A stretch of 64,000 bases of DNA. It comes from Ovis canadensis (Eukaryota; Chordata; Mammalia; Artiodactyla; Bovidae). The notes under the pieces are model-generated. The model was not told the origin of the DNA, searched no databases, and was given only the letters and a program-made list of their open reading frames with translations. Both the position numbers and the translations under genes were made by a program. Numbering within the stretch: position 1 is the first letter of the stretch; the number at the start of each line of letters is the position of its first letter. Positions 30,953 through 42,744 of the stretch are shown piece after piece. Location: contig NC_091245.1 in NCBI RefSeq assembly GCF_042477335.2, forward strand, positions 86,714,501 through 86,778,500. The letters run 5' to 3'.

Positions 30953-33530
30953 AGTTCAGACACTCAGTTGTGTCCGGCTCTTTGCAACCCTGTGGACTGC
31001 AGCACACCAGGCTTCCCTGTCCATCACCAACTCTGGAGCTTGCTCAAACTTATGTCCATCAAGTCAGTGATGCCATCCAACCATCTCATCCTCTGTGGTC
31101 TCCTTCTCCTCCTGTCTTCAGTCTTTCCCAGCATCAGGGTCTTTTCTAACAAGTCAGTTCTTCACATCAGGTGGCCAAAGTACTGGAGTTTCAGCTTCAG
31201 CATCAGTCCTTCCAGTGAATATTCAGGACTGATTTCCTTCAGGATAGACTGGTTGGATCTCCTTGCAGTCCAAGGGATTCTCAAGAATCTTCTCCAACAC
31301 CACAGTACAAAAGCATCAATTCTTTGGCTCTCAGCCTTCTTTGTAGTCCAACTCTCACATCCATACATGACTACTGGAAAAACCATAGCTTTGACTAGAT
31401 GGACCTTTGTCAGCAAAGTAATGTCTCTGGCTTTTTAATATGCGGTCTTGGTTGGCCACAGCTTTTCTTCCAAGGAGCAAGCGTCTTAATTTCATGGTTG
31501 CAGTCACCGTCCACAGTGATTTTAGAGCCCCTAAAAATAAAGTCAGTCACTGTTTCCGTTGTTTCCCCATCTATTTGCCATGAAGTGATGGGACCAGATG
31601 CCATGATCTTAGTTTTTTAAATGTTGAGTTTTATTTTTTTTATTTTTTTGAATGTTGAGTTTTAAGCCAGCTTTTTCACTCTCTTCTTTCACCTTTATCA
31701 AGAGGCTTTTTAGTTCCTCTTCACTTTTGGCCATAAGGGTGGTGTCATCTGTGTCTCTGAGGTTATTGATATTTCTCCCTGTAATCTTGATTCCAGCTTG
31801 TGCTTCATCCAGACTGGCATTTTATGTGATATACTCTGCATAGAAGTTAAGTAAGCAAGGTGACAATATAGAGCCTTGACATATTCCTTTCTCAATTTGG
31901 AACCAGTCCATTGTTCCATATCTGCTTTTAACAGTTGCCTCTTTATCTGCATACAGATTTCTAAGGAGGCAGATCAGGTGGTCTGGTATTCCCATCTGTT
32001 TAAGAATTTTCCACAATTTGTTGTGATCCACACAGTCAAAGGCTTTAGCGTAGTCAATGAAGCAGAAGTAGATGTTTTTCTGAAACTCTCTTGCTTTTTC
32101 TTATGATCTGGTGGATGTTGGTAATTTGATCTCTGGTTTCTCTGCCTTTTCTAAATCCAGCTTGAACATCTGGTGGAAGTTCTCAGTTTGTGTACAGTTG
32201 AAGCCTAGTTTGGAGAATTTTGAGTGTTACTTTCCTAGCATGTGAGGTGAGTATAGTTGTGTGGTAGTTTGAACATTCCTTGGCATTTTTTTCTTTGGAA
32301 CTGGAATGAAAACTGACCTTTTCCAGTTCCATGGCCACTGCTGAGTTTTCCAAATTTGCTGGCATATTGAGTGCAGCACTTTCACAGCATCATCTTTTAG
32401 GATTTGAAATAGGCCAACTGGAATTCCATTACCTCCACCAGCTTTGTTCATAGTGATGCTTCCTAAGGCCTGCTTGCTTCACATTCCAGGATTTCTGGCT
32501 CTAGGTGAGTGATCACACCATCATGATTATCTGGGTCGCTAAGCTCTTTTTTGTATAGTTTTTCTGTGTATTCTTGCCTTCTTTTCTTAATATCTTCTGC
32601 TTCTGTTAGGTCCATACCATTTCTGTCCTTTATTGTACCCATCTTTGCATGAAGTGTTCCCTTGGTATCTCTAATTTTCTTGAAGAGATCTCTAGTCTTT
32701 CCCATTCTGTTGTTTTCCGCTATTTCTTTGTATTGGTCACTTAGGAAGGCTTTCTAATTTTTTCTTGCTATTCTTTGGAACTCTGCATTCAGATGGTTAT
32801 GCCTTTCCTTTTCTCCTTTGCCTTTCACTTCTCTTTTTTCAGGTTTTTGCAAAGCCTCCTCAGACAACTGTTCTGCCTTTTTGCATTTCTTTTTCTTGGG
32901 TATGGTTTTGATCACCTCCTGTACAGTGTTGCGAACCTCTGCCCATAGTTCTTCCAGTGCTCTATCAGATCTGATCCCTTGAATCTATTTGTCACTTCCA
33001 CCGTATAATTGTAAGGGATTTAATTTAGTTCATACCTGAATGGTCTAGAGGGCTTCCCTTGTGGCTCAGCTGGTAAAGAATCTGCCTGCAATGCAGGAGT
33101 TCTGGGTTCAGTCCTTGGGTTGGGAAGATCCTCTGGAGAAGGGAAAGGCTACCCACTCCAGTATTCTGGCCTGGAGAATTCCATGGAGGAGTCCATGGGG
33201 TGGCAAAGAGTCAGACACAACGCAGCGACTTTCACTTTCACTTTCATTTTTGATGGTCTAGTGGTTTACCCTACTTTCTTCAATTTAAGTCTGAATTTTT
33301 AAGTCCTGAAATTTGCAGGAGTTCATGATCTGAGCTACAGTCAGCTCCCAGTCTTGTTTTTGCTGATTGTATAGAGCTTCTCCATCTTCGGCCACAAAGA
33401 ATATAGTCAGTCTGATTTAGGTATTGACCATCTGGTGATATCTGTGTGTAGAGTTGTCTGTTTCTGTTGTTGGAAGAGGGTGTTATGACCATTACATTCT
33501 CTTGGCAAAAGTCTCTTAGCCTTTGCCCTA
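30953..33530 (-). mobile_element. BovB LINE copy, minus strand
   Basis: About 2.4 kb of antisense BovB plus a nested SINE. Minus-strand fragments of ORF2 lie at 31162-31416, 31410-31604, 31710-32031, 32183-32451 and 32463-32705; frames are broken and the catalytic box region reads DTDD. TTCTCTG lies at both ends and fits a target-site duplication. Confidence 0.92.
33050..33250 (+). mobile_element. Bov-tA SINE inside BovB
   Basis: GGCTTCCCTTGTGGCTCAGC head to a TCACTTTCACTTTCA tail. A GGTCTAGAGG/GGTCTAGTGG pair at the borders (AATGGTCTAG left, GATGGTCTAG right) marks the duplication. Confidence 0.92.
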
Positions 33531-34345
33531 TTTCTCTGAGTAGGTAACATTTGAGCTGAGACCTAAAACATGAGAAAGAATCAGCCTTTAGGGACTACAT
33601 TAAAACCCCTTTTAAAAATTTAATGTTTCGAGTGCAAAGGGCTGCATTTATTTACAAAATTAATTCTTTTACATAATATCAGTAAAAATTTATAGTGCTT
33701 GGTATTGCTCATTTGCCATTTTTTGCTGTAGGGGAGTGGTAGCAAAGCTATCACTGATAAAAGACTTTAAATAAAAATTTGATATAGTTTATTTGAAAAA
33801 CACAGCAGAAAAAAAAAACAGCAGAACAATAGTAACTAAATACAGTAACTAAGTAAAGCAAGTTGAAGCCACTTACAGTATTTTATTTTTCCTTATTCAG
33901 TACAGCCTATTATAAACAATAGTCTAATGTCTGTAATTTACCTTGTATATTTTAGAGGAAATGTTGGAGAAAGTGAAATTCAAACAATTACAGATCAAAG
34001 TAATTTGTTTACAAATTAAAATTGACACCTTAAATTAAAAGCTTTTTGCTTTTCATATTTTTCTTCTAGTCCTTATATACCTTCAGATATTTTTTATTAT
34101 TGGTCATTTTGTTGCTTCCTTTTTTAAATGCTTAACATTGACATAACTTTTTCTTCATCCTTTGTAATCTTTGTAATTAGTATTTTTAATCATTCCTAAA
34201 TACCTTGATGTGGCAAAAAATTTTGATAATAGAAAAGATTGTAATATAAAATTAATCTTCATCCCTACCCAGAGCCCAGACTCCTTTCCCAGAGACAACC
34301 AGTCAGGTTTGTTTTATAAATTCCTTGAGAACTTATTTTCCCCAA
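33531..34345. other. STXBP3 intron 1, unassigned
   Basis: The first 70 bases continue the old repeat; the rest is AT-rich with no recognised element. Confidence 0.35.
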
Positions 34346-34349
34346 ATAT

Positions 34350-34590
34350 AGGGCTTCCCAGCTGGTGCTCATGGTAGAGAATTTGCCTGCCAGTGCAGGA
34401 GATGCAAGAGACTTGGGTTCAGTCCCTGGATCAGGAAGAATCCCCTGGAAAAAGGAATGGCAATCACCCAGTATTCTTGCCTGGGAAATCTCATGGACAG
34501 AGGAGTCTGGTGGGCTACAGTCTATGGTGTCACAAAGAGTCGGACACAATTGAGCATGCATGCACACACATATACACACACACACACACG
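34350..34590 (+). mobile_element. Bov-tA SINE with CA-repeat tail
   Basis: GGGCTTCCCAGCTGGTGCTC head to GTCGGACACAATTGAGCATG, followed by an impure (CA)n tail at about 34562-34589. Confidence 0.9.
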
Positions 34591-34780
34591 GGCATATAGA
34601 AAATATTTTTTTGTTTTCCTGTTTTAATCTGTTATCTTTATGACTTTTTTCATTCTGGTTACTTCTTTATCTTGTAACACAATTTTTTCCTTTTTGGATA
34701 TTTGCAAAATCATGTATTCATTTAAACCAATTTTTATTGAGTAACCTGTGCCACCCACTGTTCTAGGTCTATATTCCTTT
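34591..34780. other. STXBP3 intron 1, short unassigned stretch
   Basis: AT-rich; nothing recognised. Confidence 0.3.
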
Positions 34781-34781
34781 G

Positions 34782-35405
34782 GTTGTTCAGTCAGTAAGTC
34801 GTGTCTGACTCTTTGAGACTCCATGGACTGCAGCACAGGCTTCCTGTCCTTCCTTCCCTGTCTCCTGGCATTTGCTCAAATTCATGTCCACTGAGTCCAT
34901 TCATGTCCACTGATGCTGTCCCACCATCTCATCCTGTGCCATCCTCTTCTCCTTTTTCATTGAGTCTTTCCCAGCATCAGGGTCTTTTCTAGCCTTTGCA
35001 TCAGGTGGCCAAAGTATTGGAGCTTTAGCTTCAGCATCAGTCCTTCCTATGAGTATTCAGCATTGATTTCCATTAGGATTGATTGGTTTGATCTCCTTGC
35101 AGTCCAGGGGACTCTCAAGCATCTTCTCCAGCACCACAGTTCAAAAGCATCAATTCTTCAACGCTCAGCCTTCTTTGTAGTCCACCTCTCACATTCCTGC
35201 ATGACTAATGGAAAAGCCCTAGTTTTGACTATATGGACCTTTGTTGGCAAAGTGACATCTCTGCTTTTAAATATACTGTCTAGTTTTGTCATAGCTTTCC
35301 TTCCAAGGCGTAAGCATCTTTTAATTTCATGGCTGCAGTCACTGTCCTCAGTAATTTTGAAACCCAAGAAAATAAAACCTGTCACTGTTTGCACATTTCC
35401 CCCTT
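34782..35405 (-). mobile_element. BovB LINE 3' fragment, minus strand
   Basis: Reversed 3' end (GTTCAGTCAGTAAGTCGTGT) through the C-terminal ORF2 region; minus-strand fragment at 35158-35415. 5'-truncated. Confidence 0.9.
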
Positions 35406-36460
35406 CTGTATTCATATTCCTTGACCTCCTGGAATTTACAGTTCAGTGGGAGGAGACAGGTATACACATACTAAGTACTATATTAGCAGCATGAAGAAGT
35501 TTCGCAGAAAAAGAGAAGGAAAAAAATTTTTTCCTCTCTGGAACTGCATTAGGGAAGACTCTAAATAGAAGGTAACATTGAAAGGTAGTAGGTTTTTGCC
35601 AGACAGGAAAATCTGAACTAGGACCCAAAGGCATCAAAGTATGTGATTATTTATGGAAGAGGGAATAATTTCTTTTCTTTGAGTACAGAATATTTATTGC
35701 AAGGAATAGGGGGGAAAAGGCTATAAAAGGTAGGTTGGAGCTAAACTGTTTTAAAATGCTCTAGCAATGGGAAGCCATTAAAGATGAAAAGTTTGTTTTC
35801 CTCCTCCAACAGCAGCTGTCAGCATTTTGGGGACTTACTAGAAAAATGCTGAAAGGAAGTCATTTTTTGTTCCCAAAGTTTTCACTAAGTATAATGCTGG
35901 TGTAAAGTGTACTGTTGCTAAATGTATAGCTGGTTAAATTTTTATTCATGTAACTACCACCTCTATGAAGTGTTAACCCCAGAACCCTTCTGAATACACA
36001 TTTGGCATTGCTGATGCCATACACTAGTTCGTTAGTTCTCCTTTCATTTTTTCCATCAGTATTTTCACACCCTCTTTTGTGTTAAAATTTAAAATATATT
36101 TCACTTCATATGTAGAAGAAACAGAAAGAGAAAAGTTAGGGTAATTGGTATTAGTAGGTCATTAATTGGGTAGCATTTGGACTGGTGGAAGATTAATTTA
36201 GAGATTGGGTGAAGGCCAGTTGATGGAGGATGTTGAATAGTAGAATCTAGATTTTATTCTGAGGTAACAGAATTTGAGAGAATTTTGAAGTGGGTATTGA
36301 AGTGACAGGGCTGTGCTTCAGGAAGAGGACTCTTGACTGCAGTGTGGACAACGTACTGGGGAAGGTAAAGGGGTTAGAGGTAGGGAGCAGGAAATCCAGA
36401 TAGGAGATTATTGGAGTAATTCTGTGAGAGAGAGTAAGAATCAGGGCATTGGTAGTGATG
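35406..36460. other. STXBP3 intron 1, old diverged sequence
   Basis: Parts (35415-35640 and 36170-36420) resemble the same unnamed old repeat as at 30760-30952. No gene. Confidence 0.35.
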
Positions 36461-36464
36461 GTGA

Positions 36465-36665
36465 AAGTGAAAGTGAAGTCCCTCAGTCGTGTCCGACTCT
36501 TTGTGATCCCATGGACTGTAGCCCACCAGGCTCCTCAGTCCGTGGGATTTTCCAGGCAAGAGTACTGGAGTGGGTTGCCATTTCCTTCTCCAAGGGATCT
36601 TCCCAACCCAGGGATCGAACCCAGGTCTCCCACATTGCAGGCAGACGCTTTACCGTCTGAGATGG
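36465..36665 (-). mobile_element. Bov-tA SINE, minus strand
   Basis: Reversed tail, CAGTCGTGTCCGACTCTTTG body and a head truncated at TACCGTCTGAG. Confidence 0.92.
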
Positions 36666-36719
36666 TGGCAATCACCAAGAAGAACAATTGATACTGCCTA
36701 GTGATTAGAAGTGGAAAAG

Positions 36720-37512
36720 GCAATAAACTCAGATATGCTGATGACACCACCCTTATGGCAGAAAGTGAAGAGGAACTAAAGAGCTTCTTGATAAAGGTGA
36801 AAGAGGAGAGTGGAAAAGCTGGCTTAAAACTCAGCATTCAGAAAGTGAAGATCATGGCATCTGGTCCCATCACTTCCTGGCAAATAGATGGGGAAACAGT
36901 GGAAACAGTGACAGACTATTTTCTTGGGCTCCAAAATCACTGCAGACAGTGACTGCAGCCATGAAATTAAAGGACAGTTGCTCCTTGAAAGAAAAGCTAT
37001 GACCAACCTAGACAGTATATTAAAAAGCAGAGACATTACTTTGCTGACAAAGGTCCATCTAGTCAAAGCTGTGGTTTATCCAGTAGTCATGCATGGATGT
37101 GAGAGTTGGACTATAAAGAAAGCTGAGCACCGAAAAATTGATGCTTTTGTACTGTGGTGTTGGAGAAGACTCTTGAGAGTCCCTTGGACTGCAAGGAGAT
37201 CAAACCAGTCCATCCTAAAGGAGATCAGTCCTGAATATTTACTGGAAGGACTGATGCCAAAGCTGAAACTCCAATACTTGGCCGCCTGATGTGAAGAACT
37301 GATTCTTTGGAAAAGACCCTGATGCTGAAAAAGATTGAAGGCAGGAGGAGAAAGGGACGACAGAGGATGAGATGGTTGGATGCCATCACTGACTCAATGG
37401 ACATGAATTTGAGCAAGCTCCAGGAGTTGGTGATGGACAGGGAAGCCTGGCGTGCTGTAGTCCATGGAGTCACAGAGTCCCGCACAACTGAGCGACTGAA
37501 CGGAATGCTGTA
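36720..37512 (+). mobile_element. BovB LINE 3' part, plus strand
   Basis: About 0.8 kb covering the reverse transcriptase catalytic region to the 3' terminus. The YADD box is intact at 36734-36745, but the copy is 5'-truncated and frame-shifted near 36920, so it is inactive. Confidence 0.92.
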
Positions 37513-37721
37513 ACACATTTTTTTTAATTGTACTGAAGTAAATCAGGAAGAATCTTACTTACCTGGTTTCATTTGTCAGATGTAATTTAGTAATGAGCTG
37601 GTTAGGGATTTTCCTGCAGGTTTTTTGTTTTCATCTTGTTTACTTAGGATTTAAGTAGAGTTGGGAAACCAAGTCAAATAATACTTTCAGAAATTTTTTC
37701 CAGATGTGTTTAAATTAAATA

Positions 37722-38884
37722 TTGTTGTTTACTTGCCAGGTTGTGTCTGACTCTTTGCAACCTCATGGACTGCAGCACTCCAGGCTCCTTTGTCCTCTGT
37801 CCGTTGTATCAGTGATACTGTCTAACTTCCTTCCTCTGCTGCCCCCTTCTCATTTTGCCTTCAGTCTTTCTCTGTCTCAGGTTCTTTTCCAGTGAGTTTG
37901 CTTTCCACATCAAGTGGCCAAAATATTGGAGCTTCAACAACAGTACTTACAATGAATATTCATGGTTGATTTCCTTTATGACTAACTGGTTTGATCTCCT
38001 TGCAGTCCAAGGGACTCTCAAGATTCTTCTTTAGCACCACAATTCAAAAGCATCAGTTCTTTGGCACTCAGCCTTCTTTATGGTCCAACTCTCACATCCA
38101 GTACTGGAAAAACCATAGCTTTGACTGTATGGACCTTTGTTGGCAAAGTGATGTCTTTGCTTTGTAATACGCTGTCTCAGTTTATCGTAGCTTTCCTTCC
38201 AAGGAGTGTCTTTTCATTTCATGGCTGTGGTCACTGTCCACAATGATTTTGGAGCCCAAGAAAATAAAATATGTCCTTGCTTCCACTTTTCCCCTTTCTA
38301 TTTGCCATGAAGTGATGGGACTGGATGCCCTGATCTTAGTTTTCTGAATGTTGAGTTTTAAGTCAGCTATTTCATTCTCCTCTTTGACCCTCATCAAGAC
38401 GCTCTTTAGTTCCTCTTCACTCTCTGCCATTAGAGTGGTATCATCTGTATATCTGAGGTTGTTAATACTTCTCCCAGCAATCTTAGTTCCATCTTGTGAT
38501 TCATCCAGCCTGGCATTTCGCATGATGTACTCTGCATATAAGTTAAATAAGCAGGATCACAGTGTACTGTTTTGTCCTGCGCCTTTCCCAGTTTTCAACC
38601 AGTTGTTCCGTGTCTGATTGTAACTGTTGCTTCTTGACTCACATACAGATTTCTCAGGAGGCAAGTCAGGTAGTCTGGTAGTCCCATCTCTTTAAGAATT
38701 TTTCCATTTGTCGTGATCCACACAGTCAAAGGTTTTATCGTAGTGGATGAAGCAGAATTAAATGTTTTCTTGGAACTCCCTTGCTTTCTCCATGATTCAG
38801 TAAACATAGACAATTTGATCTCTTGTTCCTCTGCCTGTTTGAAACCCAGCTTGAACATCTGGAAGTTCTCGGTTCACGTATTGC
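37722..38884 (-). mobile_element. BovB LINE 3' part, minus strand
   Basis: About 1.15 kb of diverged antisense BovB; minus-strand fragments at 38182-38523 (YTDD at the catalytic box) and 38595-38858. It faces the copy at 36720-37512 tail to tail. Confidence 0.92.
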
Positions 38885-39004
38885 CTTCATGAATCACAGT
38901 CTTGTCTTGGTGAAGGGGCTTGCATAACTCAGTGAAGCTATGAGCCATGCTGTGCAAAGCCACCCGAGATGGGCAGGTCATGGTGAGAGTTCTGACAAAA
39001 CATG

Positions 39005-39128
39005 CTCTGCTGGAGGAAGAAATGGCAACACACTCTAGTATTCTTGCCAGGAGAATCCCATGGACAGAAGAACCTTGTGGGCTATAGTCCATGGGATCTC
39101 AAAGAATCAAACACAACTGAGTGCCTGA
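39005..39128 (+). mobile_element. Bov-A SINE fragment
   Basis: GGAAGAAATGGCAACACACT to CAAACACAACTGAGTGCC, without the tRNA head. Confidence 0.88.
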
Positions 39129-39470
39129 GCCCTCATGCGCCAGAAAGAATGAAATGGCTAGGCCAAAGTGGAAACAACACTCAACTGTGGATGTGTCTGA
39201 GGGTGAAACTAAAGTCCGATGCTGTAAAGGACAATAATTATATTAGCCTTTTTAATAATATTTTTAGTCTCAAAAAGTTAAAATATATTACGGTTTAAAT
39301 GTACCATATAGGTTAAGTATTAAAGAGAACTGATTTTTACTCTTGTATATGTAAAGCTGAGCAATTATGAAGCTGAGCAGTTCCAAGTGATATTTCCCAG
39401 CCATCTTGAACATTTTGAGTAGTTCTAACAATTTATTAAGATTCCTAAGTAGTTCTCTTTTTCTTTGCAG
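39129..39470. other. STXBP3 intron 1, end
   Basis: Unassigned sequence leading to the pyrimidine tract and CAG acceptor of exon 2. Confidence 0.4.
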
Positions 39471-39520
39471 AGATAAAAGCAACAGTGTTTGATGACTGCA
39501 AGAAAGAAGGCGAATGGAAG
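39471..39520 (+). CDS. STXBP3: STXBP3 exon 2
   Basis: Codons 17-33, KIKATVFDDCKKEGEWK, ending in phase 0 (donor GTAGAA at 39521). Part of domain 1. Confidence 0.96.
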
Positions 39521-40128
39521 GTAGAATTTACATATTCACATAGAATTTGCATAACACTAGAAACCTTTATTGAGGGCTTGTACATATTTTTTTACTTATT
39601 ACACTTGTATAAAAGCACAGAGTTAGAAGCATAGTGTTTGCCTTCAAATCTCAGCTTTACCTCCTATTAGTTGTGGCTTCTTGAGCAAATTACTTGATGT
39701 CTCTATGCCTCTGTTTCTTTATCTGTAAAACAGAGATGGTAGTACCTCATAGATAGTTATAAATATTAAATGAATTAATTCATGTAAAGTGCTTAGAACA
39801 GTGCCTAGAACAATTATTCCACCACAAGCAGCATTTTATGATTTTAAGAAAATTTGATGTTCAACATAAGATACATTTGAAGTGAACAAAGTCTGCTTCA
39901 AAGTGAAAATATTGCTTATGTATAATATTATATGACCATATATTGAGGAAATAAATTTCTAAGTCACGAAAGTTAAATGAGTTGAGATAATTTTGCTTGC
40001 TCTCCTGATAATTTTATGTTATAAAAAAGGTTATGAATTTGAGTATATTTAATGCACTAAATTCTGTCTTTTGTGAATTCTTGGGAGTCAAATGCTTATA
40101 CTATTGCTTAATTTATATTCATTTTAAG
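39521..40128 (+). other. STXBP3 intron 2
   Basis: A 608-nt intron; a MIR occupies 39615-39815, the rest is AT-rich. Confidence 0.6.
39615..39815 (+). mobile_element. MIR SINE
   Basis: AAATCTCAGCTTTACCTCCT, CTCTGTTTCTTTATCTGTAA and AGAACAGTGCCTAGAACA blocks are well-preserved MIR. Confidence 0.85.
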
Positions 40129-40210
40129 ATATTGCTTCTAGATGAATTTACCACTAAGCTTTTGGCATCATGTTGCAAAATGACAGATCTTCTAGCAGAG
40201 GGTATAACTG
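40129..40210 (+). CDS. STXBP3: STXBP3 exon 3
   Basis: Codons 34-60 plus one base, starting ILLLDEFTTKLLASC; acceptor TTTTAAG, donor GTAAGT at 40211. Part of domain 1, which contacts syntaxin-4. Confidence 0.97.
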
Positions 40211-41004
40211 GTAAGTGTTTCAAATACTCACCATGAATAACTTTTTTTTTAAATTATGATAGGGAGAGTTTAAAGTATTAATAAATTTTAGTTAGTAATT
40301 GTGTTTCTCAGGGGATTATGTCTTATTTTTTTAGTAGCTCTAGCTATAATAATTATTTTGGACACTCTTTTCTTTGTGAATCTTCAGAATAACCTCTGTA
40401 AGTCACGATTTTTCCCTCAGCTGAGACATATAATTAAGCACCCCTAACCAAGACTAAGTCAGTTGCCTTGTTGAGTTTGTTCTTCAAATTTTTTATTGTT
40501 ACATATATTTGTTATAGTTTTGTATGTTGATGCAGTAAGTTTACTTCAGTATTTTGGCTGATGTTTGTGGTTTTCATGTTTTGTTTTTAAGTGGATAGTA
40601 AGATTTATGTCATAAAATCAACTGTTGTGCATATTTCCAAGTGTGTAATACTGACTTTTTAAGCTTCTCTGTATTACCTAGAAGTGAGGCAATTGCAAAT
40701 TTAAATCAGCTGTAGTGTAGGGTTATGAAAAATAACACTGCCACAGTTTCTGTCTTCCACCAGGCAGGAATGTGTTAATGAGATTTTAATTTTTCTTACA
40801 TTTTGGGTAAAGTATCAATATCTTGTAATATTCATAATCATATTATCATCCAAAATTCTTCATTGTTTAACTCATTTATTTAAATTTGCTCTTCATAATA
40901 GACTTTTAAAGACAGATATTAAATATCATACTTTGTAATGTGAAAACTGAGACTCCAAGTCAAATATAATTCTTTTGTTTAAATTTTGGACTTTTTTTTG
41001 TTAG
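40211..41004 (+). other. STXBP3 intron 3
   Basis: 794 nt, AT-rich, no recognised repeat. Confidence 0.5.
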
Positions 41005-41081
41005 TTGTGGAGAATATTTATAAAAATCGAGAACCTGTCAGACAAATGAAAGCTCTTTATTTTATCTCTCCAACATCAAAG
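41005..41081 (+). CDS. STXBP3: STXBP3 exon 4
   Basis: Codons 61-86, VVENIYKNREPVRQMKALYF onward to PTSK, ending in phase 0 (donor GTGAGT at 41082). The KALYFISPT strand is characteristic of Sec1/Munc18 domain 1. Confidence 0.97.
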
Positions 41082-41954
41082 GTGAGTGTTTTGAATCTAA
41101 ACAGTATGTTCTTCAAAACTTTCACCATAGATGTGCTTTTCTCTTAGAAAATTTAAAGTAATAAAATGTCCTTTATTAGACAGGTAGTGTTATAAACTAG
41201 TTTGTGTAAGAAAATCTTTCTGAGTTAGAAGATTGTTTTATTTGCTTTCTTCTCAATGGGAATATATGTGAAAGAATTCCTTTCTCCCCCTATATGAAAG
41301 CAGAATTTATTTGTATAAAACAACAGAGTTTCAAAAAAATAAGTTTCTTTCAATAATTTGGTACTCATGTAGTTTCTAGTCAACCATGATTTTAGGAGAA
41401 TGGAAGTGTATGTGAAAGAAATAGACTTGGATTAATCTTTCATTAATGTTAGTCACTTCCCTATGGCACACACATATGTATGTGTATACACACATATATG
41501 CATGTATGTATATTTTTTATGGGAAAGGAATTTTTAAAATTTATAATCTAACCATGATTTAATTCATACTTAAAGTCAAGCTTTTAGAGTTATATAAAGT
41601 ATCAGATTCATTTATTCTGTATAGTATCTGAGAGTGCATTTTCCAACACATCCTTTGGCTTATTCTTGGAATAAAAATGTTAATTTTACAATTCCAATTT
41701 CATTTCTTCTAACTCTAGCAGACAGTAGGGAAAAACCGAGATATTTACAATGTAATCTCTACATGTTGGCTGCTGGTAGATTTTAATGACATTTTGTATC
41801 TTATCTGTAATATAATGTTATAAGAAAATTTATGCTCAGAAAAAAATGAAAGTTAAAAGCACCATTTTCACATACTAAATTTGCAGAGGGATTAAAAAAA
41901 GTGTGTGTATATATTTAGACATCTATTTATTTGTCTTATCTATGTATCTTATCT

Positions 41955-42130
41955 AGCTCTCAGTATGCATTATCAATGGATAATGGAACAGAAACTACTA
42001 TACACTGCTAGTGGGAGTATAGATTAATACAGCCATTTTGGAAAATAATTCGCTGTATCAGAACCTTAAAAGGTTCTGAATCGTAAAATTTATTGTTAAA
42101 AAAATCCAGAGAAATTCTTAGTATTAACAC
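41955..42130 (+). mobile_element. Old L1 fragment
   Basis: CTACTATACACTGCTAGTGG and AGCCATTTTGGAAAATAATT are standard L1 ORF2-3' sequence. Confidence 0.7.
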
Positions 42131-42538
42131 ATAATGGTAGGAAAGACCATGTGACCATTGAAAATGAGATTTCTAGAAAATTTTAATGATCTATGTAAGT
42201 GTTCATTTTTAATGTAAGTGACAGAAAGCAGGATACAAAATTAAGTATTCAGGAAAGGATCAAAGAATTCAGAGAAAATGATATCTAAGTGTGACTCCTT
42301 TATCTCCCACAACCAACTCCAGTTTCTCTTCCTGTCCTGAATCAATTATCTTTTGGGTCCTATAGACCTATGGGTGCATGTGAGGCCTTGGACTCTTTGG
42401 GCACTTGTAGAGAAACTTGGTGTGAGATTTCCTTCCTCAGGGGCTGGACAAGCATCTGGAAACTAGCTACAGAGAGTTCTCAGGCAAGGGTCATGAAATG
42501 ACAGATTTTAGGAAGAGTTGGTTATAAGAGATCTGTGA

Positions 42539-42744
42539 ACGTGAAGTTGCTCAGTCATGTCCGACTCTTTGTGACCCCATGGACTGTAGCCCACCAGTCT
42601 CCTCAGCCCATGGGATTCTCCAGGCAAGAATCCTGGAGTGGGTTGCCATTTCCTCCTCCAGGGGATCTTCCCGACCCAGGGATAGAACCTAGGTCTTCTG
42701 CATTGCAGGCAGACGCTTTAAGCTCTGACCCACCAGGGAAGCTA
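42539..42744 (-). mobile_element. Bov-tA SINE, minus strand
   Basis: Reversed body (CAGTCATGTCCGACTCTTTG) to the tRNA head (CCACCAGGGAAGCTA). Confidence 0.93.
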
